Assembly: GCF_007713685.1 (NCBI RefSeq)
Contig: NZ_VMRJ01000001.1
Coordinates: forward strand, 664,129 to 728,128
Reading direction: 5' to 3'
Source of the DNA: Hymenobacter setariae
GTDB taxonomy: Bacteria; Bacteroidota; Bacteroidia; Cytophagales; Hymenobacteraceae
DNA length: 64,000 nt
Part shown: positions 17,267-25,621 of the stretch, in pieces
How the letters are laid out: each line of letters begins with the position of its first letter
Numbering within the stretch: the stretch's first letter is position 1
Program-made: the position numbers and the translations under genes
Notes under the pieces: generated by a model
Databases searched by the model: none
What the model was told of the DNA's origin: nothing
The model's input: the letters and a program-made list of their open reading frames with translations, nothing else

Positions 17267-18004
17267 GTGGGCTCCTTTCCCACCGGCACCTGCCCCTTGC
17301 ACGAAGAATACCGCCGCTTCTACTCCCAGCACCTAGGCCTCGACATGGAAATGCTGGTTTTAGGCGACTACGGCTACCCCATCCTGGTTTTTCCGACCTC
17401 CAATGGTCGCTACTTCGAGGCCAAAGATTTTCACCTGGTCGACTCAGTGCGCTGGTTTATCGAAAACAAGCTCATTAAGCTGGTTTGCATCGACAGCGGC
17501 GACAAGTGGAGTTGGTACGCCAAGCACCTGCACCCCGGTACCCGCCTGCACAACCACAACCTTTATGACCGCATGATAAGCGAAGAGTTAGTGCCGCGCC
17601 TGCAGCAAGAGTGCCAGGTCGACAAGATAGGCGTGGCGGGCTGCTCCCTAGGTGGCTACCAGGCGCTTAACTTCGCCTTTAAGCACCCCGAGAAGGTGGC
17701 GCACCTATTTTCGATGGGTGCGGCCTTCGACATTCGCATGTTTATGGGCGGCTACTACGACGAGCAGGTGTACTTCAACAATCCGCCCGATTTTATGCCC
17801 AATGCTCAGAATGACAACTTTTACAAGATGAACATCATCTTGGGCACGGCCGAGCACGACTTCTGCAAGGATTCTAACTATCAGATGTCGGGTATTTTAG
17901 CCGCCAAAGGCATTCCGCACCGCCTCGATGTGCGCCCCAACGGCACCCACGACTGGCCGGTGTGGCGCGAAATGTTCCCGGAATACGTCTCTTCTATCTT
18001 TTAA
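17267..18004 (+). CDS. Alpha/beta hydrolase, predicted esterase (COG4947-like)
   Basis: About 235-245 residues. The nucleophile elbow is GCSLGGYQALNFAF; the fold starts HLGLDMEMLVLGDYG and ends with a catalytic His in NGTHDWPVW. There is no good ATG at the N-terminus. GTG 17267 or TTG 17297 (which gives MHEEYRRFYSQHLG) are the candidates, and the conserved start of the family favours one of them. First gene of the co-directional amidoligase set, 59 bp ahead of the ATP-grasp gene. A hydrolase in such a set may cleave or trim an ester or amide intermediate (inference). Confidence 0.8.
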   Translation: MGSFPTGTCPLHEEYRRFYSQHLGLDMEMLVLGDYGYPILVFPTSNGRYFEAKDFHLVDSVRWFIENKLIKLVCIDSGDKWSWYAKHLHPGTRLHNHNLYDRMISEELVPRLQQECQVDKIGVAGCSLGGYQALNFAFKHPEKVAHLFSMGAAFDIRMFMGGYYDEQVYFNNPPDFMPNAQNDNFYKMNIILGTAEHDFCKDSNYQMSGILAAKGIPHRLDVRPNGTHDWPVWREMFPEYVSSIF

Positions 18005-18063
18005 TAAGGCTGTTGCGTACAACTGCGCAGCTTCTCTCCCAAACACCCATTTCGTCTTCTCTC

Positions 18064-19272
18064 ATGAAAAAAATAGGCATTCTTTTCGGCCAAGAAAACA
18101 CGTTTCCGCAGGCTTTTGTCGACCGCGTCAACCAAAAAGCCGTTGATGGCATCACGGCCGAGTTTGTAAATATTACGGAAGTGGAGCAGGCTGTGCCCAC
18201 TGACTATGCCGTTATTATCGACCGCATTTCGCAGGACGTGCCTTTCTATCGTGCCTACCTCAAGAACGCCGCCCTCACGGGTACGGCTGTGATTAACAAC
18301 CCCTTCTGGTGGAGCGCCGACGAAAAGTTCTTTAATAATGCCCTCGCGGTGCAGCTCGGCGTGCCAGTGCCCAAGACGCTGCTGCTGCCCAGCAAGGCCC
18401 GCCCCGACGACACCAATGAGAACTCGTTCCGCAACCTGTCGATGTTCGACTGGCAGAAGGCGTTTGAGAAAATCGGTTTTCCGGCCTTCATGAAGCCCCA
18501 CTCGGGCGGCGGCTGGAAAAGCGTGTATAAGGTGGACAATCCCGACGAAGCCTGGCGCGCCTACGACGAAACTGGTCAGCTCGTAATGCTGTATCAGGAA
18601 GCCGTTGAGTTCGATGACTATTTCCGCTGCTACTGCCTAGGTGGTAAGGATGTGCTCATCATGCCCTACGAGCCGCGCAATGCCTTCCATGAGCGCTACA
18701 AGACGGAGATGAAAACGCAGGGCGAGGCCGGCGAAAAGCTGCTCGCAACGGTAAAAGACTATACGCTGCGCCTCTGCCAAGGCCTGGGCTATGACTTCAA
18801 CACCGTAGAATTTGCGGTGCGCGACGGTGTTCCAATCGCTATTGACTTTGGCAACCCCGCGCCTGACGCCGACATTAATTCGGTAGGCCCCGAAAACTTT
18901 GAGTGGGTGGTAGAGCACGCCGCGAACCTAGCCATCGAGCGGGCCCAGGCCCAGCAGCCCGGCCGCGACAACCTCACCTGGGGCACGTTTGTGCAGAAAT
19001 CAGCTAGCCAAACCGTCATTGCCTCGACCGATGGCGCGGTGGAAGTTGGCAGCCCCGTGCATGAAACCAACGACCTAGGGGCCACTGGCATTCAAGCCGC
19101 AACGAAGAAGGCCGCGCCCAAAAAATCGGCTGCTCCTCAGCCCGTAGCCCCCGAGGGCGAGGTACCAACCGAGAAGCCCGCCGCTAAAGCCAAAGCGAAA
19201 GCTGCCCCCAAAGCAGAAGCCAGCGCCGAAAAGGCGCCCGCCAAACCCAAGAAGGCACCCGCTAAGAAATAA
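18064..19272 (+). CDS. ATP-grasp ligase with histone H1-like Lys/Ala/Pro tail
   Basis: 402 residues from ATG 18064 (MKKIGILFGQENTFP). The ATP-grasp fold is visible: FPAFMKPHSGGGW (ATP-binding lysine and glycine loop), LYQEAVEFDDYFR, and the metal-binding end FNTVEFAVRDG followed by IDFGNPAPDAD. It should join a carboxylate to an amine through an acyl phosphate. After about residue 345 comes a ~55-residue tail rich in Lys, Ala and Pro (AKAKAKAAPKAEAS), like histone H1 or AlgP tails, which is odd for a metabolic enzyme. Neighbours are a GCS2-type ligase, an amidotransferase and a second ATP-grasp-like protein. Confidence 0.85.
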   Translation: MKKIGILFGQENTFPQAFVDRVNQKAVDGITAEFVNITEVEQAVPTDYAVIIDRISQDVPFYRAYLKNAALTGTAVINNPFWWSADEKFFNNALAVQLGVPVPKTLLLPSKARPDDTNENSFRNLSMFDWQKAFEKIGFPAFMKPHSGGGWKSVYKVDNPDEAWRAYDETGQLVMLYQEAVEFDDYFRCYCLGGKDVLIMPYEPRNAFHERYKTEMKTQGEAGEKLLATVKDYTLRLCQGLGYDFNTVEFAVRDGVPIAIDFGNPAPDADINSVGPENFEWVVEHAANLAIERAQAQQPGRDNLTWGTFVQKSASQTVIASTDGAVEVGSPVHETNDLGATGIQAATKKAAPKKSAAPQPVAPEGEVPTEKPAAKAKAKAAPKAEASAEKAPAKPKKAPAKK

Positions 19273-19298
19273 CTGTTTTTCCTTTTTAGCTGCGTGAG

Positions 19299-19335
19299 AA
19301 AGGGCTGCCATCGCTGCTTGGTGGTAGCCCTTTTT
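19299..19335 (+). terminator. Hairpin after the ATP-grasp gene
   Basis: AAAGGGCTGCCA pairs with TGGTAGCCCTTT (one G-U pair) and is followed by further T. It lies inside the amidoligase set, so the downstream ligase gene may have its own promoter or depend on read-through. Confidence 0.65.
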
Positions 19336-19401
19336 GTGGCTCTTTGCTTCCTCTAGCGCCCTAGGGGTTTTTGCTTACTCATTTCTAGTCGCTGCCCACC
19401 T

Positions 19402-20505
19402 ATGGCCCGGCCCGTTTTCACCCTCGGAATCGAAGAAGAGTTTCAAACCATCGACCCGGTCACGCGCGACCTGCGCTCGCACATGTCGAAGATTGTGGAG
19501 GACGGCAAAATCACGCTGCACGAGCAGGTGAAGGCCGAAATGCACGAGTCGGTAGTGGAAGTTGGCACCAATATTTGCCATAATATCGAGGAGGCCCGCA
19601 CAGAGGTAATTCACTTGCGCCGCCAGGTGATAGAGCTGGCCGACCGCGTGGGCCTCAAAATAGCGGCAGCGGGCACGCACCCGTTTTCGCGCTGGCAAGA
19701 CCAGCCCATCACGCCCGATGCGCGCTACGACAAAATAGTGGAGGAGCTGCAAGAGGCTGCCCGCTCCAACCTCGTCTTTGGCATGCACGTGCACATCGGC
19801 ATCGAAAACCGCGACCTAGGCGTGTACATGATGAACGCGCTGCGCTATTTCTTGCCGCACTTGTTTGCGCTCAGCACCAACTCGCCGTTTTGGGAAGGCC
19901 GCGAAACCGGTTATAAATCGTTCCGAACTAAGGTATTCGAGCGGTTTCCGCGCACCGGTATCCCGGGCTATTTCAATAGCGCGTCTGACTACGACGAGTT
20001 TCTGGCGTTGCTCATCAAGACGGGCTGTATCGACAACGGCAAGAAAATCTGGTGGGACTTGCGGCTGCATCCCTTCTTCGACACCATCGAGTACCGCATC
20101 TGCGACATGATGATGCGCGCCGACGAAACCATTGCCGTAGCTGCCGTAATGCAGGCGCTGGTAGCTAAAATTTATAAGCTTAAGTGCCAAAATCTGAACT
20201 TCCGGCTCTACCGCAGCGCCCTCATTAAAGAGAATAAGTGGCGCGCCGCGCGCTACGGCATCAATGGCACGCTCATCGACTTTGGCTCACAGGAAGAGAA
20301 GCCGGCCCGCCAACTCATTCTGGAACTGCTCGACTTTGTCGATGACGTACTCGACGACCTAGGCAGCCGCCACGAAGTAGAGTATGTGCTTAAAATGTTG
20401 GAAATGGGCACAGGCGCCGACCGCCAGCTCGCCGTTTTTCACCAAACCGGCGACCTCACCAAAGTAGTTGACTACATTTTAAGCGAGACCACGCACGGGC
20501 TCTAA
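19402..20505 (+). CDS. Carboxylate-amine ligase, GCS2 family (YbdK-like)
   Basis: 367 residues, normal length for the COG2170 group related to plant-type glutamate-cysteine ligase. Diagnostic stretches: FTLGIEEEFQTID at the start (metal-binding glutamates), AAGTHPFSRW, VFGMHVHIGI and ALSTNSPFWEGRETGYKS. It catalyses ATP-dependent amide formation; YbdK itself has only weak glutamate-cysteine ligase activity, so the natural substrate is unknown. It is followed at 99 bp by a glutamine amidotransferase gene. Together with two ATP-grasp-type proteins it suggests stepwise synthesis of an amide-linked metabolite. Confidence 0.93.
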   Translation: MARPVFTLGIEEEFQTIDPVTRDLRSHMSKIVEDGKITLHEQVKAEMHESVVEVGTNICHNIEEARTEVIHLRRQVIELADRVGLKIAAAGTHPFSRWQDQPITPDARYDKIVEELQEAARSNLVFGMHVHIGIENRDLGVYMMNALRYFLPHLFALSTNSPFWEGRETGYKSFRTKVFERFPRTGIPGYFNSASDYDEFLALLIKTGCIDNGKKIWWDLRLHPFFDTIEYRICDMMMRADETIAVAAVMQALVAKIYKLKCQNLNFRLYRSALIKENKWRAARYGINGTLIDFGSQEEKPARQLILELLDFVDDVLDDLGSRHEVEYVLKMLEMGTGADRQLAVFHQTGDLTKVVDYILSETTHGL

Positions 20506-20604
20506 ACAGCTTATGCGCTGCTTCAACGAACTTATTATTAATTTGCTACCGTTATTTTAAACAAGCCTTTTCTTATCGGGTTTATTAAGATTATTCATTA
20601 GCCT

Positions 20605-21429
20605 ATGCCTACTTTCCGTATTGCCGTCCTGGATTTGTACAATAACACCCGCAATGAAGGGATGCGTTGTATCTACCAGCTTTTACGCCGCACCGAAGCC
20701 GCTCACCACGTAACATTTGCGGTTGACACGTTTAATGTCCGGGCTGAGAACCAGGTTCCAGGCCTCGACTACGACATCTACATCTCGAGCGGCGGGCCCG
20801 GCAGCCCCCTTCCTTCTACCGAAGCTTGGGAGCCGCTTTATTTTCAGTTTATTGACTCACTGCTGACTTACAATCAGACAGCTGAGCGCAAAAAGCACTT
20901 ACTTCTGATTTGCCACTCGTTTCAGCTCATAAGCCGGCACCTAGGGCTGGGCGAGGTGAGCAAGCGCAAGTCTACTTCTTTTGGCGTGCTGCCGGTGCAC
21001 CTTACGCCAGCCGGCGAAGCTGACCCGGTATTTGACCAGCTGCCCGAGCCATTCTACGCCGTCGATTCGCGTGATTATCAGCTTACTGACGTTGATGATG
21101 ACCGCCTGGCCGAGTTAGGGGCTTCGGTGCTGTGCCTCGAGAAAGAGCGCCCCCACGTGCCGCTGGCCCGGGCCGTTATGGCCATCCGCTTCTCACCCGA
21201 GGTGCTGGGCACCCAGTTTCACCCCGAGGCCGATGGCGAAGGCATGCTACGCTATATGCTAACCGATGAGCGTAAGCAGCAGGTAATCACAGCCTATGGC
21301 GAAGATAAATACGACGACATGGTGCGCCTGCTCGCCGACCCCAATGCCATCGAGCGGACCGAAAACGTAATTATTCCCAACTTTTTGCGCCGGGCGCTGG
21401 CGCAGCTTGGCGAGTTGGCACTAGCCTAG
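20605..21429 (+). CDS. Class I glutamine amidotransferase-like protein
   Basis: 274 residues. The triad is visible: Cys in LLICHSFQL and His and Glu in GTQFHPEAD, with the oxyanion-type SSGGPGSP strand earlier. It is not linked to a synthase domain, unlike GuaA or CarA. It would release ammonia from glutamine for a partner ligase, or act as a gamma-glutamyl hydrolase. The N-terminal ~60 residues (FRIAVLDLYNNTRNEGMRCI) and the last ~60 residues extend beyond the core. Context points to supplying the amidoligases on either side. Confidence 0.88.
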   Translation: MPTFRIAVLDLYNNTRNEGMRCIYQLLRRTEAAHHVTFAVDTFNVRAENQVPGLDYDIYISSGGPGSPLPSTEAWEPLYFQFIDSLLTYNQTAERKKHLLLICHSFQLISRHLGLGEVSKRKSTSFGVLPVHLTPAGEADPVFDQLPEPFYAVDSRDYQLTDVDDDRLAELGASVLCLEKERPHVPLARAVMAIRFSPEVLGTQFHPEADGEGMLRYMLTDERKQQVITAYGEDKYDDMVRLLADPNAIERTENVIIPNFLRRALAQLGELALA

Positions 21430-21475
21430 GTCCCTTCTGCTATGCTGATTGCTAAGCGCTCTTAAGTCCATTTAC

Positions 21476-21508
21476 TGGCGCGAACCTGACCGTTCGCGCC
21501 ATTTTTTT
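21476..21508 (+). terminator. Rho-independent terminator after the amidotransferase gene
   Basis: Perfect 10-bp stem TGGCGCGAAC/GTTCGCGCCA with a 6-nt loop and seven T. It separates the amidotransferase from the next ligase-like gene, whose start is only 21 bp further on. Confidence 0.85.
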
Positions 21509-21528
21509 GCTCGTCATTTCTTCTCCTT

Positions 21529-22722
21529 ATGATTCCTGCTGCCCGCCACCTCTTCAACGCCGCTTTCACCCCCGAGAAATATCAGGAAATGCTGGCCGAC
21601 ATCGACCAGCAGCTACCGGGTCAGTTGGATTTTCGCGTGGCAGAAACGCCGGTTTTTGTGCCGGCAGGCTTACGCGACAAGCTCATTCAGGCGGGCCAGG
21701 ATATCATCGATGTTATTCAGCAGCCCGATTTCAAGCAGCTCACCGAGCAGGCCATTCCTCCCCACCAACGCGTGCCGCATGAGGATGAGCACGCCGAATT
21801 TTTAACGTTTGACTTTGCGGTGTGCCGGGGCGCCGATGGTGACTTGGAGCCACAGCTCATTGAGATGCAAGGCTTTCCGTCGCTTTATGCGTTTCAGTCG
21901 TGGCTGCCTTCTATTTTTCGAAAGCACTATCCTATTCCCGAATCGGTAACTCCGTTTTTGGAAGTGGCCGATGTAGATGCCTACCACGCCGAAATGCGTA
22001 AATTGATATTAGGCGACGAGCAGCCGGAAAATGTCATTCTACTGGAGTTGTTTCCAAAGCTGCAGAAGACTCGGATAGATTTTATGCTGTCTAAGCAGTT
22101 CTGGGGCATCGAAGCCATATCGCTGCCCGACGTGCGGAAGCGTGGCCGACACTTATTCTATGAGAAAGACGGCCGGGAAATTTTAATCAAGCGCATCTAC
22201 AACCGCATCATCTTTGATGAGCTAGTGCGCTACCCCGATTTGCACCCTGAGTTTAACCTCACCGACGATGATGTGGACGTGGAGTGGGTAGGCCACCCCA
22301 ACTGGTTTTTCCGCATCAGCAAGTACACGCTGCCGCTCGTCAAAAGTGACTTTGCGCCGGCTAGCTACTTCTTGCACGAGCTGACAGAATACCCAGCCAA
22401 CCTAGAGAACTACGTGCTCAAGCCCCTGTTCTCGTTTGCGGGCGCGGGCGTGCGGCTGCACGTGACAGCGGCCGACCTCGACGCGCTGCCCGATAAGCAG
22501 AATTACTTGCTGCAGCGCAAGGTGCAGTACGAACCAGTAGTGCAATCGCCCGATGGCTTGGTGAAGTGCGAAATCCGTCTCTTGTATAGCTGGCCTAAGA
22601 CGAGCACCAAGCCAATGCTGCTCACTGGCTTAGCCCGTCTGAGCCGTGGTGAAATGATAGGCGTGGATTTCAATAAAAATAAAGATTGGGTGGGCGGCAC
22701 TACGCCGCTGTTTGAGAGATAA
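21529..22722 (+). CDS. ATP-grasp-like protein of unknown substrate, 397 aa
   Basis: I do not recognise a named family. Features compatible with a divergent or rearranged ATP-grasp fold are: PQLIEMQGFPSLYAFQ (acidic strand), ENYVLKPLFSFAGAGV (candidate ATP-binding Lys and glycine loop), LQRKVQYEPVV, and VKCEIRLLYSW near the end. There is no signal peptide. It is the last of five co-directional genes with ligase, amidotransferase and esterase functions, and this supports an amide-bond role. The ATP-grasp reading is moderate confidence only; a structure prediction would decide it. Confidence 0.6.
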   Translation: MIPAARHLFNAAFTPEKYQEMLADIDQQLPGQLDFRVAETPVFVPAGLRDKLIQAGQDIIDVIQQPDFKQLTEQAIPPHQRVPHEDEHAEFLTFDFAVCRGADGDLEPQLIEMQGFPSLYAFQSWLPSIFRKHYPIPESVTPFLEVADVDAYHAEMRKLILGDEQPENVILLELFPKLQKTRIDFMLSKQFWGIEAISLPDVRKRGRHLFYEKDGREILIKRIYNRIIFDELVRYPDLHPEFNLTDDDVDVEWVGHPNWFFRISKYTLPLVKSDFAPASYFLHELTEYPANLENYVLKPLFSFAGAGVRLHVTAADLDALPDKQNYLLQRKVQYEPVVQSPDGLVKCEIRLLYSWPKTSTKPMLLTGLARLSRGEMIGVDFNKNKDWVGGTTPLFER

Positions 22723-22765
22723 GCTCAAGCAGTCTGCGTTTAGCCCTTAGGAGACTGGCAACTAC

Positions 22766-22800
22766 AACGGTTGGCCCTGCGTATTGCCGGGCTAACCGTT
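22766..22800 (+). terminator. Hairpin after the amidoligase set
   Basis: Arms AACGGTTGGCCC and GGGCTAACCGTT (one G-U pair), then CTTCTTTC. It ends 18 bp before the YkvA-like gene start, so that gene needs a promoter within or just after the hairpin, or read-through. Confidence 0.6.
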
Positions 22801-22818
22801 CTTCTTTCGTCTCTCCTC

Positions 22819-23313
22819 ATGTCAACTCTTGCTCAACGCGGCCTCGAGATTTCCAAAAACTTACTTTTCAGCAAATTTATCAGCCGCAGCTCTCGGCTAC
22901 TCAGCAAGCCCCTCAAGGTGGCTGTTGTGCTCAACGAAGCCGCCGACAAACTAGCTGATAAGAACAGTAAGGAAAATAAATTTGTCCAGCTCTTCGAAAC
23001 TGGCCACACACTGGTGCGCCTCGTGCGCAATTATGTCAGCGGCGAGTATCGGCAAATTCAAACCAGCACTATTGTTTCGGGCCTAGGTGTACTTCTCTAC
23101 GTCATCTCCCCTATCGACCTAGTACCCGACTTTATTCCAGCGCTCGGCTTTCTCGACGATTTAAGTCTGATAAGCTGGTTTATCGGTAAGTTCCACGTGG
23201 AAATTACCAGTTTTCATGAATGGGAGCAAACCAGTGCACCAGCATTAGCGCACTCAGCCCCTGCTCAGAGCGACCGCTCGCTACCTGCCGTAGCCGAACT
23301 CGGTCATTCCTAG
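22819..23313 (+). CDS. YkvA/DUF1232 family membrane-associated protein
   Basis: 164 residues from ATG 22819; the in-frame TTG at 22771 lies inside the preceding hairpin and I reject it. The DUF1232 signature is clear: YVISPIDLVPDFIPALGFLDDL with neighbouring hydrophobic helices. The family is widespread and its function is unknown. The N-terminal ~70 residues are amphipathic and the C-terminal ~30 are low complexity. It converges on the Gfo/Idh/MocA gene. Confidence 0.88.
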   Translation: MSTLAQRGLEISKNLLFSKFISRSSRLLSKPLKVAVVLNEAADKLADKNSKENKFVQLFETGHTLVRLVRNYVSGEYRQIQTSTIVSGLGVLLYVISPIDLVPDFIPALGFLDDLSLISWFIGKFHVEITSFHEWEQTSAPALAHSAPAQSDRSLPAVAELGHS

Positions 23314-23321
23314 GGTATCAA

Positions 23322-23389
23322 CACTAAAAAGCCGGCTACTCCTTGTAGGACACGATGTTGTCTTATAATGAGTAGCCGGCTTTTTAGTG
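23322..23389. terminator. Bidirectional terminator overlapping a stop codon
   Basis: Perfect 20-bp arms (CACTAAAAAGCCGGCTACTC and complement) at 23322-23341 and 23370-23389, with a 28-nt loop. A and T runs serve both strands. The right arm includes the TAA stop of the oxidoreductase gene (23384-23386). Confidence 0.85.
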
Positions 23390-24424
23390 AAATAGGCTTG
23401 GGCGTAGCGCGTAGATACGCTCAATCAACTCGACTACTTTCAAGCCATCTTGAGCATTGGTAATGACTTGGGCACCGCTTTGCACGGCCTGCACCACGTC
23501 GTCAATCACATAGCCGTGGTTGGCAGCCGAGCCTTGGTAGGTGCCGTAATTATTGGCGGCGTTGGTGGCGGGCAGGGTCGGCAGCTCATAGCCTTGCACA
23601 TGGCAGTAGTCGATTTTATCTAGGTACTGCCCCCCTATTTTGAGTGAGCCGCGCTCGGCCACTACGGTCAGGGAGCTTTCGAGATTGCGGTCCCACACCG
23701 CAGTGCTGTAGCTGAGCGTGCCACTGCCGCCACGCACTAAGTCAAAGGTAACGAGCCCACTGTCTTCAAAATCAGTGACCCCTTGATGCACAAAATCTTG
23801 AAAGCGAGCGTTGATATTCGTGATATCCCCAAACACCCAGTATAACAAGTCAACGAAGTGGCTGAACTGCGTAAACAGCGTGCCGCCATCCAGCGCCTGG
23901 GTGCCCCGCCAGCCGCCCGGTTGGTAGTACCGCGCATCGCGGTTCCAGAAGCAATTGAGTTGCACCAAAAAAACTCGACCTAGGTAACCGTTTTCATATA
24001 GCTGCTTAAGCCAGGCCGCGGGCGGCGAGTAGCGGTTCTGCATCACTCCAAAGACCAGCTTGTTAGCTTTTTGCGCCGTTTGCAGCACTAATTCAGCGTC
24101 GGCAGTACGCAGGGCTAGAGGCTTTTCAATGACAACGTGCAAGCCGTGGCGCACGCCAGCCACAGCCTGGCTAGCATGCAAGCCATTGGGCGTAGCTATG
24201 GTAAGCACGTCAGCGGCAGGCCCTTGCGCAACATACGCTTCTAAAGATGTAAAGAAGGGTACCCCCGGGAACGTAGCAGCCAACGCGGGGCGTAGTTCTG
24301 CTTGCACATCGACCAGGGCCACCAGCTGCGCCTCGGGGTGGCGGGCCACCAGCGTGGCGTGGCGGTGGCCAATATGGCCTACCCCACAAATAACGAAGCG
24401 AACTTTAGCTTTTGAATAAGTCAC
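23384..24424 (-). CDS. Gfo/Idh/MocA oxidoreductase, nucleotide-sugar dehydrogenase type (WlbA/WbpB-like)
   Basis: 346 residues. The Rossmann NAD site is FVICGVGHIGHRHA; the family lysine lies in HVVIEKPLAL. The C-terminal half is the usual beta-sheet domain (GGTLFTQFSHFVDLLYW, with the catalytic-region His and Asp). WlbA/WbpB enzymes oxidise UDP-GlcNAcA at C3, producing the keto group that a DegT-type aminotransferase then aminates. Exactly such an aminotransferase gene lies 9 bp upstream on the same strand, so the pair probably makes an amino-sugar for envelope polysaccharide. Confidence 0.9.
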   Translation of the reverse strand: MTYSKAKVRFVICGVGHIGHRHATLVARHPEAQLVALVDVQAELRPALAATFPGVPFFTSLEAYVAQGPAADVLTIATPNGLHASQAVAGVRHGLHVVIEKPLALRTADAELVLQTAQKANKLVFGVMQNRYSPPAAWLKQLYENGYLGRVFLVQLNCFWNRDARYYQPGGWRGTQALDGGTLFTQFSHFVDLLYWVFGDITNINARFQDFVHQGVTDFEDSGLVTFDLVRGGSGTLSYSTAVWDRNLESSLTVVAERGSLKIGGQYLDKIDYCHVQGYELPTLPATNAANNYGTYQGSAANHGYVIDDVVQAVQSGAQVITNAQDGLKVVELIERIYALRPSLFH

Positions 24425-24433
24425 GCGCGAATA

Positions 24434-25576
24434 TCAAACTGCGAAGAAAGCACGCGTGCTGGCTATGATGTAATCGAGCTGCGCGCCCGTCAGCCCCGGA
24501 TGCAGCGGTAGCGATAGCACCTGCTGGCACAGCTGCTCGGCTACCGGAAACTGGCCCGCCCCGTACCCTAGGTAGGCGTAAGCCGGCTGCTGATGCACAG
24601 GCAGTGGGTAGTAAATAGCGCTCGGAATAGCGTGCTGCGCCAAGTGCTGCCGCAGTGCCTCGCGGCGGCCATCTCCTTCTATACGAAGCGTATACTGGTG
24701 AAAAACGTGGCTGCTGCGCGGGTCGCGAGCAGGGATGTGCAGGCCGGGCATGTCGGCTAGCCCAGCATCATAGCAGGCACCTAGGGCTTGGCGGGCCGCC
24801 TGCGCAGCTGGCAGGTGCCGCAGCTTTACGCGCAGCAGGGCCGCTTGCAGGGTATCAAGGCGCGAATTTAGGCCAATGTGCTGGTGGTCGTATTTCTGCG
24901 CTTGGCCGTGGTTGGCCAGCCGCTGCAAGAGGCTGGCGTGGGCCGCGTCGCGAGTAAAAAGTGCGCCGCCATCGCCAAGGCAACCTAGGTTTTTGCTTGG
25001 AAAGAAGGAAGTAGTACCGACCTTCCCTACTGTGCCAGCATAAGCAGTCTTGCCGCTAGCAAAGGTAAAAGTAGCCCCTAGGGCCTGGGCATTATCTTCT
25101 ACCAAGGCAACACCAGCCGCCGAGCAAATTTTCGCTAAATCTTCTAAATCAGCGCATTGCCCAAATAAATGCACAGCCAACACGGCCCCAGTACGCGGTG
25201 TGAGAGCTGCCCGAACCGCCGCTGGGTCGAGCATAAAAGTGTCGGGGCGCACATCGGCCAGTACTGGGCGCAGCCCTAACAGGGCTACGGCCTCCAGCGT
25301 GGCAATGTAGGTGAAGGCCGGTACAATAACCTCCGCACCCGGTGGCAGCCCTAGGCTGAGCAGCGTCAGTGTAAGAGCATCGGTGCCGTTGGCGCAGGGC
25401 ACCACATGCGCCCCACCCAGCCAACTACCTAGCTCGTTGGCAAAGGCCTGCACCGCTGGTCCCTGAATAAACGCGGCCTCCTGTGCAGTAGCTCGCCAAG
25501 CAGCATCCAGTTCCGCTTGGTAAGACGCGTGTTCGGCCGCAAGGTCGAGTAGCGAAATAGGAGCGGGTGGCAGCAA
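24434..25576 (-). CDS. DegT/DnrJ/EryC1 sugar aminotransferase (WbpE/WlbC-like)
   Basis: PLP enzyme that aminates keto-sugar nucleotides. The family fold is clear from PISLLDLAAEH through CANGTDALTLTL, EVIVPAFTYIATLEAV and LVEDNAQALGA. The PLP lysine is in SFFPSKNLGCLGDGG. 380 residues, normal length. It is followed by the Gfo/Idh/MocA dehydrogenase gene at 9 bp and preceded by a family 2 glycosyltransferase gene, a typical O-antigen or capsule arrangement. Confidence 0.93.
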   Translation of the reverse strand: MLPPAPISLLDLAAEHASYQAELDAAWRATAQEAAFIQGPAVQAFANELGSWLGGAHVVPCANGTDALTLTLLSLGLPPGAEVIVPAFTYIATLEAVALLGLRPVLADVRPDTFMLDPAAVRAALTPRTGAVLAVHLFGQCADLEDLAKICSAAGVALVEDNAQALGATFTFASGKTAYAGTVGKVGTTSFFPSKNLGCLGDGGALFTRDAAHASLLQRLANHGQAQKYDHQHIGLNSRLDTLQAALLRVKLRHLPAAQAARQALGACYDAGLADMPGLHIPARDPRSSHVFHQYTLRIEGDGRREALRQHLAQHAIPSAIYYPLPVHQQPAYAYLGYGAGQFPVAEQLCQQVLSLPLHPGLTGAQLDYIIASTRAFFAV

Positions 25577-25621
25577 AGCAGCAAGTAAAAAACAGTAGAC
25601 GCGGCCAAAGATACTGGCCAG

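Noticed and set aside
20605..21429. Calling the 20605 amidotransferase PabA or TrpG
   Set aside because: No aminodeoxychorismate or anthranilate synthase gene is near, and the ends extend beyond those short proteins.
22771..22818. Upstream TTG start for the YkvA-like gene
   Set aside because: It lies inside the hairpin that ends the preceding gene; the ATG at 22819 is the natural start.
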